A stretch of 64,000 nucleotides of DNA. It comes from Glebionis coronaria (taxonomy: Eukaryota; Streptophyta; Magnoliopsida; Asterales; Asteraceae). The notes under the pieces were generated by a model. That model saw nothing but the letters and a program-made list of their open reading frames with translations, was not told where the DNA came from and searched no databases. A program made the position numbers and the translations under genes. Shown one piece after another: positions 21,924-32,053 of this stretch (position 1 is its first letter; every line of letters starts with the position of its first letter). The stretch spans positions 19,145,320 to 19,209,319 of the forward strand of contig CM046876.1 of assembly GCA_025667525.1 (NCBI GenBank), in the 5' to 3' direction.

Positions 21924-22939
21924 TCAATATCTTTTAATTATACGCCATCGTCCTTGTAGGACACCAAATGCCCTTTCAATATCTTTCCGGGCACTTTCCT
22001 GGCGCCGTTTAAATAGAGCGATTTTGTCATCGCGTGCTTGGCTGAATGACTTAACAAAACATGACCATTGAGGGTAAATACCATCTGTAAGGTAGTACCC
22101 TCTTTCGAATTGCTGCCCGTTTACAATATACGGTGCCACTGGTTCGTTGTCAGCCAAAAGGTCGTCGAACAACGGTGAATGATGCATCACGGTAATATCA
22201 TTATTCACACCTGCAACCCCGAAAAATGCATGCCAAATCCACAAATCGTATGATGCGCCAACTTCTAGAATGATGGTTGGGTTTTTTTTATCACCTCTCC
22301 CAAATTGCCCGTGCCACCCTTTGGGACAATTCACCCATTCCCAATGCATACAATCAAGGCTACCTAGCATCCCCGGAAACGCATGAATCGTATTATGTGA
22401 GCTATACAACCTTTGAACGTCAGTTGGGTTAGGCTTTCTTAAAAACTCGGGCTGATACAAATCTATAACACACATACAAAAAAAGTCCAGACAATCGCGC
22501 GCACAATGTTCCCCCATTTGCAAGTACTCATCTACCCCATCCGCCACTGTGGCGTTTGCCAATTGGCGAAGGGTGGATGTTCATTTCAAGATGACACTCA
22601 TACTTTTCATACCCGTAGCATCATTTCGAATTGTAAAAAAGTGAAAAAGCTTGGGTAAAGGATTATTTGTTGCACAATAAGTTTCAATACCTTCAACTAT
22701 TTCTAAAAATAGTTCCCGTCTCATGCGATATCGTTTTCTGAACGTTTCCTCCGTATAGTTCGGATTTGGACTAATATAATCCTCCATTAAACGTTGTCGG
22801 CAAATTCACGTTCACGCCAAATGTATCTACGATGATGCTGAACTTCATCTTCTTCATCTTCGTTAATCTGCATCACCATTTCGTATTCTTCTATATCTTC
22901 GAGATCGGACAGATTTGAATAATCAGACGAGGTACTCAT
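21924..22939 (-). pseudogene. PIF/Harbinger transposase (plant nuclease/HARBI1-like), broken
   Basis: Minus strand from ATG 22937-22939 to a stop at 21924. The N-terminus is acidic (MSTSSDYSNLSDLEDIEEYE), followed by NYTEETFRKRYRMRRELFLEIVEG, then the DDE nuclease: SLDCMHWEW with the first Asp, GVNNDITVMHHSPLFDDL with the second, and ESARKDIERAFGVLQGRW with the Glu. This order and wording are typical of plant Harbinger transposases (Plant_tran family), which excise and reinsert DNA at TTA/TAA. Two lesions are visible: a 1-nt frameshift just upstream of MEDYISPN near 22790-22800, and a TGA at 22581-22583 where relatives have Cys. All three catalytic positions remain. The Myb-like partner gene of this class is not present in the window. 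Confidence 0.92.
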
Positions 22940-23246
22940 TTTCTTGAAAGTTTGATTGAAAGTTTTTGTGAAAAGATTTTATTGAAAGTGTTTGTTGTGT
23001 GTGTGTGTGTTTTAAGATAAAAATAAGAGTATTTATAGAAGAAAAAAGTTATAAAAAAAATAATTTTTTTTAAACCGTTCAGCAACGGATATATTGGCAG
23101 GTGGGGCCCACCAATCTCACCTTTTCATCTCGTTGAAGAATGGCGAATAGGGAGCGGCGAAGGGGGGTGGGTGTCACGGCGAGCACCGACGAGGGTACCA
23201 CCTCGGACCGGGGAGGGCCCTCGCCGTGACACCGTTTGCTCTTATA
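22940..23246 (-). mobile_element. Upstream (5') part and probable end of the Harbinger element
   Basis: Non-coding stretch with a GT microsatellite near 22993-23010 and then a GC-rich block. The block ends GACACCGTTTGCTC followed by TTA at about 23242-23244, which would fit a Harbinger end plus target duplication. The other end, beyond 21924, was not recognised, so the element may be truncated. Confidence 0.5.
23170..23233. repeat. Perfect 14-bp inverted repeat in Harbinger 5' region
   Basis: GGTGTCACGGCGAG at 23170-23183 and its exact reverse complement at 23220-23233, separated by 36 bp of GC-rich sequence. It could fold as a strong hairpin just inside the presumed element end. Confidence 0.85.
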
Positions 23247-24104
23247 TACTTCGATATGTTTTATCATTTTTATATGTAAAGTTTCAAACTTTAGCACTTA
23301 CATCTAACATATTATATTCTTTCTTCAAATAAATAAAAACTTATTATATTTTAAATAATTTAATTACTCATCTTTTTCAGTTTATTTTATTTGCCATTTT
23401 AATTTTTACAACTTTATTATTGTAATAAACACCATTGTACAACAAGATATTAAAACTAATATTAACTCAAAATAACATAATAATTTTATCTATAAAATTC
23501 AAAAAAAGTATAAATTTTTACCTCACGGCAAAATTGATAACAAGGAAAAACATATATCTTTATACAAAATGTTAAAATGGTAATTTTAGCTTAAAAAATA
23601 TGTTTTAAGAAGATTTGTCAAACACCATGTTATCATTCGGAAGCACTGCTTCTCTGCATTAGAGAAAATAAAGTAAAAAAAAAATCATTCAAAGCTAAAT
23701 CACATAGTTTTATCAACCGGGGGAGATTCGAATCTGGGATCAGATTAATCTCCTACGAGAAATTATTTTTCTACTAGTGTATTTCTTTTCGTATCATATT
23801 ATAATTTTTAATTCCATTCCGCATTTTGATATGTTGTATTCGAATTTCCGTAATTTATATAATTACGTCTTTTACTTTTATTAATTTTGTTCCGTACATA
23901 TTATATTTATGTATACACTTTTATTTACGTTTTTAATCGACGAATAAAAATTATAAAAAATTAGTCTAAAAGTTGAGTTGCATAGTCACTATTATGAAAA
24001 GTGAGTTTATATGATGCAAAGTGAGTGAAAAAAAAAACTCAAATAACGTTGAGTTTGTCACACACCCATGATGACCCAACCTTCCAGTCATATAGTTTAG
24101 TATC
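23247..24104. other. AT-rich sequence without recognised features
   Basis: No ORF of substance and no recognised element. A GATTCGAATC block near 23727 resembles a Pol III B box, but I found no A box. Confidence 0.6.
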
Positions 24105-24817
24105 TAAGAGTACATGGACTGATCGCACCACCACACCAAAAAACATTTCGTCACGTTAGATTTTTTATTTTCACATTCACATCATATCTTAAAAAAACAA
24201 CAATCTTATCATCACACCATTTCTACACCAATTTAACCATTTTTTCATTTTTTTTTTCAAAAATTACTCTCAACAATTAATTTATTTAAATCCTAATTTA
24301 CTTTATTAATTTAAATTAAAAACATTACATTCTAAAAAAAACATTTCGGATTAAAAAAAAAGACAATACGAAAATTAAAAAAAAAACTAATCTTAACTTC
24401 GATCAAGTTTATTTTTGATTTCTTCCTTTTTTGGAGTGTGTAAATATATAGGGCATATTGTTATCTATATATAAGGGTTTTAAATATTTTTTTTGTTTTA
24501 AAATTAGCCGTTGCATTGTTTTGAAAATTCAAAAAAAAATGTTTTTCAAAACTAGCCGTTGGCTAGCAGTTTTTTTTAAAAAAATTCAAAATCTTTTTTT
24601 CCTCCAAAAAACTAGCCATTTAGGGTTAGTTTGGTTGGTTTCAAAAGTTAAAGTGTGTTTTGTGTAAAGTAAAGGAGGGGGGTGTTATGTAAAATGGGTT
24701 GGTTTCCACGGGCGTGGCTGTGCCAACGCCGTGTTCCATGCCGCAACACACGGTGTGGTCACGCCGAGCCACGCAGCCCCACACAACCCCACACCGTGAT
24801 GACTCTGTGCCCTCTAA
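24105..24817. mobile_element. Harbinger-type MITE, 707 bp, TAA target duplication
   Basis: Insert 24108-24814 between TAA at 24105-24107 and 24815-24817. The ends are imperfect inverted repeats: GAGTACATGGACTGATC on the left and, reading in from the right, GAGGGCACAGAGTCATC. The right subterminal part is GC-rich (ACGGTGTGG, CCACACCGTG) and resembles the end of the Harbinger element near 23230. The interior has no transposase; the frame at 24458-24667 is low-complexity. Confidence 0.7.
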
Positions 24818-24857
24818 GTAAAAGTTTTTTATTTTGTTTATTATATAGTTGAGTATG

Positions 24858-25398
24858 TAAGGCTACCCGCAACGGGGTTTAAAAAACTCGGTTGCGATCG
24901 AGTCGTGGCTCGGTCGTCCCGATGCAACGATTCGGTCGCCGTGACTAGATCGGGGTAATTCGACTCCACCCACGACCACTTTGTGACCGTTGGAAAATTA
25001 ATGTTGTGATTGTGTTTGTGTGTTATCGTTACTCGTTGTCAGAAAGTCCTCGTCAAATCATATCCTTTTGTTTTCATTTAATTATTTAAATTCGTAAATT
25101 AAAAACTTAAATAAAAATGTAAACGTAAACAATTTTTATTCCAAATGTGGGAAAGAGCATGCTATTTTTTATATTTGAAAGTGTGTGTTAAACTATAGAC
25201 AGTTGTGTGGGAAAAAGTTGTGTGTGAAAATTTTGTGTGTGAAAATTTTGTATTTATAAAAATAAATGATATAAATTAAAATAAAATAAAAAATTAGAAT
25301 AAGTCGCACTAGATCGCTTTATAAAAACAAATATGTCACATTAAGTCGCAAGAGAGAAAAAGTTAAAAAATCAAGAGATCCTGTTGCAAGTAGTCTAA
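24858..25398. mobile_element. Harbinger-type MITE, 535 bp, TAA target duplication
   Basis: Insert 24861-25395 between TAA at 24858-24860 and 25396-25398. The left end GGCTACCCGCAACGGG pairs with the right end read inward, GACTACTTGCAACAGG. No coding. Confidence 0.78.
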
Positions 25399-25719
25399 AC
25401 TCTAAAGTGAAATTTTCTTATATAATTTGTATAAATGTTGAGTCCAACCAAATTGTAAAATAGACATATATAATAGTATAATACCTCAACTAAAGTTTGG
25501 AAGCTAAATCGCTTTCTAGCAAACATACAATCGTGGGTGGACATCAAAGAGATAAGTATGCATGCTTGTTGTTAGTAGTGCATAAAATAAATGTGATACT
25601 TAAAAAAATCATTGTACATATAAATGCACATCTCTCTAGTATGGATGAGAATAAATATCAGCCACACCCTAGCACGGAGTAATACATTAAGATAGCAAAA
25701 AAAATTCGAGGATCCATAC
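25399..25719. other. AT-rich sequence without recognised features
   Basis: About 320 bp between a MITE and the copia F LTR. I see no gene or repeat here; the 61-codon frame at 25497 has no family resemblance. Confidence 0.55.
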
Positions 25720-25913
25720 TGAAGGATATAATTGTTTCTTTGATTTTTATTAATTTATAACTGCAGATAAATATTATTAGAATATTTTTGATTATGAGTT
25801 TAGGGCCACAAAATATACATATGGACTATATTATATTTTGGAAAACTAAATTCGAGTAAAACCCTAAACTAGAGTATAACTCCAAAATTGGAGTACTATA
25901 ATGTCATCTAATA
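25720..25913 (-). mobile_element. Element F (Ty1/copia, Retrofit-like) 3' LTR
   Basis: 194-bp LTR matched by 41265-41354 plus 48404-48534 at the other end. Both copies contain GGATATAATTGTTT..., an AACTAGAGTA(C/T)AACTCCAAAA repeat and ...TACTATAATGTCATCTAATA or nearly so. The inward neighbour on the minus strand is purine-rich (CTGTGAGGGCG), as a polypurine tract should be. Its TG end appears mutated to TA. Confidence 0.75.
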
Positions 25914-27360
25914 CGCCCTCACAGTTGGAGTGGGAGGAGGCCGAACGCTCAAACTGAACCGAAAATCTTCAAAAAGAGACGAGGGTAGTCCCTCGGCATA
26001 CAGATAACGAGACGGAACATGAAGAACGCGAACAGTGCCTGCAGTAACCATGTCATGTACAAAATGGATATTGATCTCAATAAGTTTTGTACGCTGATGT
26101 TATACCGACATATAAATAGCAGTAATGCTGTCACAGTAGACAAGTGTGACAAATAATAAAGGACAGTGGAGCTCACGAAGAAGATTGCGGATCCATGCAG
26201 TCTCTGCGACAACATTAGCAACACCCCGACATTCGACTTCAGCACTGGATCAGGAGAATGTGTTGCCATTTAGAGGACCAAGATAAGAGATTATCACCCA
26301 AAAGACACAGTAACCTGAAGTGGAGCGGCGAGTAGAAGGAAAACCTGCCCAATCAGCATCAGTATAACCAACCAATGAAGTGGTAGTAGAAGCATACAAG
26401 TGTAAGCCATAATGCAACATCCTCTGAACATAACGTAAGATCCGTCTGAGAGCTGCAAAGTGAGGCTCACGAGGATCATGCATGTACAAACAAAGTTGCT
26501 GCACTGCATACGATAAATCTGAACGTGTAAATGTAAGATACTGAAGACCACCTGCGAGACTGCGATATAAAGTAGGATATTGAACAGGCACGCCTTCCGA
26601 AACTAGTTTAGAGTCTGTATCAACGGGTGTCCGGGAGGGATTACAAGAGACCATGCGAGCACGCTCAATAAGCTGGAGAGTATACTTCTGCTGAGACAAG
26701 AACAATCTTGTAGAGTGACGAGTAGCAGAGATGCCAAGAAAATAGTTTAGTGCCCCAAGATCGGTCATGTCAAACTCACGATGTAGAGAACCAATAAGCT
26801 GCTGAAGAAGAGTGGTGGAAGAAGCTGTAAGAATGATATCATCAACATATATGAGAAGATAAGCAACCTCTGAGCCTTGTCTATAAATAAATAGTGAAGA
26901 GTCGCAACGACTGTGATAAAGCCCAACTCTGATGGCATAACCTACAAACCGCTGAAACCAACCACGAGGTGCTTGCTTCAGCCCATATAGAGATCGCTGC
27001 AAAAGGCAAACATGATGAAGGTACCTAGAGTCAACAAAACCAGGGGGCTGATACATGTAAAGATTCTCCGATAAATCACCGTTAAGAAATGCGTTCTTAA
27101 CGTCTAGCTGGAGAATAGGCCATCCACGGGAGATATCAAGGCTAAGAATAGTCCGAATTGTTATAAGTTTGACAACCGAACTAAAAGTCTCATCACAGTC
27201 AACACCTAACTGTTGACTACTTCCATTATCAACTAAACATGCCTTATAGCGGTTGAGACCCGTCATCATGAAACTTATGCTTATATAACTACATGGAGCG
27301 AACCATGTTAGCATCGGATGACCTTGGTACAAGAATCCAAGTACCATTTTTAATTAACGC
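25914..27360 (-). pseudogene. Element F pol, 3' half: copia RT and RNase H
   Basis: Minus strand. RT motifs: LDVKNAFLNGDLSENLYMYQ, SLYGLKQAPRGWFQRF, LLIYVDDIILTASS (the YVDD catalytic site), DLGALNYFLGI. RNase H motifs: GYTDADWAGFPSTRRSTSGY and, after a break, SSAEVECRGVANVVAE, LVYCDSITAIYMS and TKLIEINIHFV. This is a Ty1/copia C-terminal polyprotein, closest in wording to the Retrofit lineage. Breaks: a frameshift near 27265, a 1-nt loss after STSGYCVF near 26307, another shift plus TGA near 26248, and a short in-frame loss before EGLPSSLF. The 5' half is at 38368 onward, separated by inserted element D. Confidence 0.92.
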
Positions 27361-27941
27361 TGTTGATGCAAAAGTTGGTTGATCCTTGTTAGACCCGAAT
27401 TAGGCTTAATTCGGGTTGGCTGGGTACCAGTTCCTGCACCAAGTGAATCTTCTGGTTGGGATCCTGCACACTAAACAATACGCGTTAGGCTTACCGTGGG
27501 AAGGTTTCCCACGATTAGACTCCGGCGTGAGAGTAAGTAATCGATTTAGAGTTATATGTGAGTTTAGAGAGAATTGTCATACCTTTGTGGAACCCTTGGG
27601 GGTTCCTTTTATAGGCAGTGAAACCCTAGTGGGCTTTCACTGATCCTTCGGCCCTAAGGAAAAGATAAACACCAGAATTAGAATGATTGTAATCTTCTAA
27701 TTCTGGTAGTGAATATCCTCCCTTATTGGGGTAAAGATATCCCTAGACAGGATATTATTCTGTCTAACCCTATGTCGGCCGTGTCGGCCGTACCGGGCCG
27801 TGGGCCGCACACGTGTGCGCGGTTACCGTTTACTCAGGCCCATAAACCTGACTGACATTATCCTACCCATACGTAATGGGCCGGATACGGGTAGTACCCT
27901 TGGGCCGGGTTAATGACCCGGCTGGGGACTATACGTCATCA
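27361..27941 (-). repeat. Element D 3' LTR
   Basis: 581 bp. It starts TGTTGATGC on the plus strand and ends ACGTCATCA; it is a direct repeat of 37782-38362. The small frame at 27416-27643 recurs in the other LTR and is not a gene. Confidence 0.95.
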
Positions 27942-28272
27942 TGTCCCCCCAGTCTAGTTGTTACAACCGTAGGTGGAACCTCTAGACTACAAAGATGCTC
28001 CCGGACGTACCAAGGAATTCATAACAAAGGACAATGATGCTCGATACATAGTAGCCGAGACAAATTAAATATATCATTAAATGCCAAGTCTTACGTTAAA
28101 GCCGCATAACCCGACATGAACAACTGTTCATCTGACTTGTTTGACTGACAAAAGTGCAGACAATCAGAACATTGAGCAGTGCAAACGTGTGGATCAGATA
28201 TGACCCGTAGGTCCCACCTGACGTTTCATTTGCCAGTTGCCCCCTAGCCACACGATTAAGAATAGTGGCCAA

Positions 28273-28323
28273 CACGTGTCACTCATCCAACAGACTGTGA
28301 CCCTCAAGGTAACCCTATAAATA
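28273..28323 (+). promoter_or_regulatory. Promoter of the antisense gene in element D (G-box and TATA box)
   Basis: A palindromic G-box core, ACACGTGT with CACGTG at 28273-28278, lies 38 bp upstream of TATAAATA at 28316-28323. The TATA box is about 140 bp before the ATG at 28466. Nothing else in this stretch is coding. Element E has a TATA box in the matching place. Confidence 0.7.
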
Positions 28324-28465
28324 AGCCACCCCTACGGCTGTGTGAAACACACAGTTCACAACCTCCATTTCTGCCATTAAAGCTTTCCTTTTATCTTGAA
28401 CCAAGCGCGCACGGATCCCTTCACACGCAGGTTAGAATACCACGTCCTTAAACTCTTTTTTAGTA

Positions 28466-31305
28466 ATGGCCAATAGAAACAGCCCTTCCATCGGATCCGT
28501 GCTAAATGTCATGTCCCAAGACCAGCTAAACCATTTTTGTACAAATTACTTCATCCCTTCCAACCTACACCCCTCACTTCCTGGCGTCGGGGACCTCATA
28601 ACTGAGGCTCCAGCGGGTAAGATAGGCCTCTATACTCGCCTGTTTGATGCGGCGAATTACCGTATTCCTTTCACCCACTTTCTCGTAGATTTGTTAGGAT
28701 ATTACAATGTACACATTAGTCAGCTCCACTGCATAGGTGCCTGTAAAATTAGCCAATTCGAAATCCTTTGCCGTGCTAGGAGAATCCCCCCAACCGTAGA
28801 GTTATTTAGGTTGTTTTACACCCCAAACTTAGTGAACGGTTGGGTATCTTTCAAAAAACGAGCCTCCAACAGCCCACAATCACACAACAAACCGATGGAT
28901 TCACTAAAAAACTGGTATGACCATTATTTTTTCATTGACGAAGTTGTATGGCCGGGTGATTTCATCATTAGGACCAGACTACCGCTCGACCCTAAGCCGC
29001 ACGCCAGTACATACAATCCCCTTCACTCGCAAGAGTTAGATCTCAATAGGACTGGATTCCACAGAAACCTACCGGAATCATTCTTATGCTTGCTAGGAAT
29101 TAGCCGCAATTACTTTGGTCCCTCCAATAGGTATCCTGTGTTTTGGAGAAGGCAGGGTGAAGGTAGGCTCACCATCCGTACGTCCATAAAAATGTATATG
29201 TGTTTGTATAACAACTAACATCTTTTGTGTTGTGCTGGACAGAAATGAACTTCTTTGGACTGTTGCGCCAGGGCGATCCAAAGCTTGTGCCGGAAGGTCT
29301 CCGCCCTCTCCGTGAAAATGAACAGCCCCTCCTGGAGCACACCCGACCAGTGACGGTTGCCTTGGAAGCCGTGCCTGATCCCCATTCTGATGAAGAACAT
29401 GGAGACCATGGTGATGGTAATGACCAGATGAACCAAGGGGGAGCCGGGCCTTCCTCACCTCATAGAGAACAACAAGGAGACAACATCGAAACCGATTCCA
29501 CCATTCGCCGACTAATGGGCGATGATGATGATGATGAAGTGCAACAGCATATTAACTTGGACGAAGATGAGGAGGCCGAAGAGGAGATTGCTGAAATCAC
29601 AGCACAGCCCCTCACTAGGCGAACCCGGAAGAGGGGGAACCGTGCAGGCGAGACTGCATCGGCCGAGATTGGTGAACACAATGCTCCCCGCAAGAAGCTT
29701 CGAGAGGACCACCCTATGTATCAATCCGTTGGGAGTGCCACCCAGGGTTCCGAGGCTAACCGGGTCACTCATGTCGATCCCGTCACCCAAATTGCCCCAA
29801 CTGCTTCCGAAGGAGCAAGAAGAAATATGTAAGAAACCATCCAAACATGCAAGAATGTCTTTTTTTTTTTTTTTTTAGCCATACTTAAGATATTCCATGA
29901 TACTTATGTCGCAGGGACAACCAAGCTGAGGCCGCACCTCCTTCTGACACCCAAGTGAATAAGGGGAAAGGTAAAGCTGTCGAAGAAAATCCTGCGATCC
30001 CCACAAAGTCCGGCCCTGTTTTTGAAGATGGTTCACCCCTGCTTTCCCAAGACTTCCCCACATCCGGTGTTCCCCAACCGTTTAACCCTATATGGACCAT
30101 TACCACAGCGTCGCGATTGAGGAGTGCTGAGGAGTGTCGTGAGTACCTTAACAACTGCATACCACCAAGCTTGGTGCAAGAGGTAAACTCACTAAATCAT
30201 GCGGATTTGGCTGATGAGTATAATGGGACGCTTGTTCATCAAATGGCGATGGGAACCGCGATGAGAGTCAGGTTTGAAGCTGCCCTTGGGCACGTCGAAT
30301 CCCTCAAGAGAAAAGTTGGACGGAGGGAAAAAATGATTGAAGATAATGAAGCCCTGATTGCTGACCTTCAATCCAAACTGGCGAATGCTGAGGCAACAAT
30401 CAAGACACAATCGGCCCGTGCGAGTGAACGTGATCAGCAAGTAGTCCACCTTGAGTCTCAATTAGATGCCGCAAACACCAAGGTACATGTCCGTGCCGTA
30501 CCACCCATATATGTCAACAATGAATGTACTAACACGTCTTTCATTATAGGTAACCACGGCCGAAGCCTCTGTCCATTCTTACGCCAGCCAAGTAGATGAT
30601 CTGAACCAGAAGCTGAAGGACGCGCATTTGGCCGTCCAAAACATGGAAAAAATGCAAACAGAACTTGCTGAGGAAAGGGCCATCACCCAAGAGCTGAAAG
30701 AGGCAATTGCCCAAAAAGAATTGGTGATGGACGCCCTGACCGCTGAGCGTGACAATGTACTGTGCCCTCAACTGCTAACAGCCATTGCGGGCCGTAGGTG
30801 GATGGTTGGGCATGGAGCACGCCTGGCCGTGGCGAAGGTGCTAGAGGCCCCATCCTTTGTACAACAATTTGCCAATCTTGTATCTGATGGCATCGACCAT
30901 GGCCGGCACGAAGGAATGGTTGAGGCTGCTGAACTGATTACCAAAGGTGGGGACATCGCCCATCACACCTTTTTTAAGCCCGAAGCCGCCAGCAAGATGA
31001 CTGCCTCCATGGCCGCAATGCAAGATCTGCATTACCCATTCCTGGATGAGCTAGAGGCCACCAAAGATGCCCCGAACACTGAAATCATGGAAAAGCTCAA
31101 TCCTAGCATGCCTTTCGCTGCTAACTTCCCTCTAACCCTTCCTGTATATGAAGACGTAACCAGGGTCGTACTGGACGAAGAACCCTTAGACGTGGTGTTG
31201 GAAAGGATTGCAGCCCAAGCCCAGAAGCGGGGAGAGCGTGATGAATGGTTGCCGCGTCTGGTGGAAAAACAAGCAGAGATGGGTAAGTTTCTCCCCTCAA
31301 TTTAG
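28466..31305 (+). CDS. Element D antisense gene: gypsy-type transposon domain protein, four exons
   Basis: Plus strand, opposite to gag-pol and convergent with it. My model: exons 28466-29177, 29243-29828, 29915-30482 and 30550-31305, together 2,622 nt (873 residues plus stop) in one frame. Introns start GTACGT, GTAAGA and GTACAT, and end GGACAG, GTCGCAG and ATTATAG. Exon 1 (LNHFCTNYFIPSNLHPSLPG, AGKIGLYTRLFDAANYRIPF, LLGYYNVHISQL) matches the plant 'putative gypsy type transposon' domain found in antisense ORFs of Tat-group elements. The middle is acidic and low-complexity (DDDDDEVQQH, EDEEAEEEIAE). The end is a long coiled coil (ESLKRKVGRREKMIEDNEAL and on). A GGTAAG near 31281 could be a further donor, so the exact C-terminus is uncertain. 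Its function is unknown. Confidence 0.8.
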
Positions 31306-32053
31306 GATGCTTCTTTGTCCACAATCAAACACTTGTTATGTAATCTCTGAATATGTATTGATTCGTCCGTGTATGTACACGGCTAACAATTTTATGTTTT
31401 GTGTATAAGTCCGTGGGTAACCACGGCGATTTTGATTTGTTTTTGGAAACCTGTGTATTTGTGCTTGTGTTCGAAACATTGTAGTTTAATACTGCGTGAT
31501 ATACCACGTCTTACTCACAAAGAAAATACATTCAAGTCTACAATATACTAGACGTGCGACGTGCGTCTTTATTATGCGGAGCATGGTATGGCTATAGCAT
31601 ATGAAACTTACCCCAACGTCTCGTGAGTAAGGTGTCTAGTAGGGATACGTGATCCGTGCGGCTGGGGTTGCATCCCTCTTACGCGGCAAGTTGAATTAGT
31701 AGGTTCACTTAATCCTCTTACCCCTCCTGGAGGCGTATAGTACATGTACGGTATTTCGAGAGAATGCATATGAAAGAAACATGGCATAATATAACACAAT
31801 TAAAATTCATACGGCTAACAAAAAATCTAACAAAGAAGACAATAATTTGCACGAAACAGGCCGTGGAGCTAGCTAGGCACCACGGCATTTTATTAGAACA
31901 TTTACGTTTTTTGTTTGAACAATGATGACAAGTCCTAAAAAGGTCCATAAAGGAAACTTAAACAAACATAAGAAAAACAAATAAGACAAATAACCCGCAT
32001 GGTTCTTTATTAAGACCACCCATAGCAAAGTATCCATGCGGGAGCCGTAGCTT
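31306..32053. other. Element D spacer between convergent genes
   Basis: About 750 bp between the stop of the antisense gene and the stop of pol. No coding. It should hold the 3' ends of both transcripts. Confidence 0.6.

Noticed and set aside
23700..23760. SINE or tRNA-like B box (GATTCGAATC)
   Set aside because: No A box, no tRNA-like fold and no poly-A or target duplication found.
27416..27643. 75-codon frame in the element D LTR, repeated at 37837
   Set aside because: Repeats because LTRs are identical; lies on the strand opposite to the LTR promoter and lacks homology.
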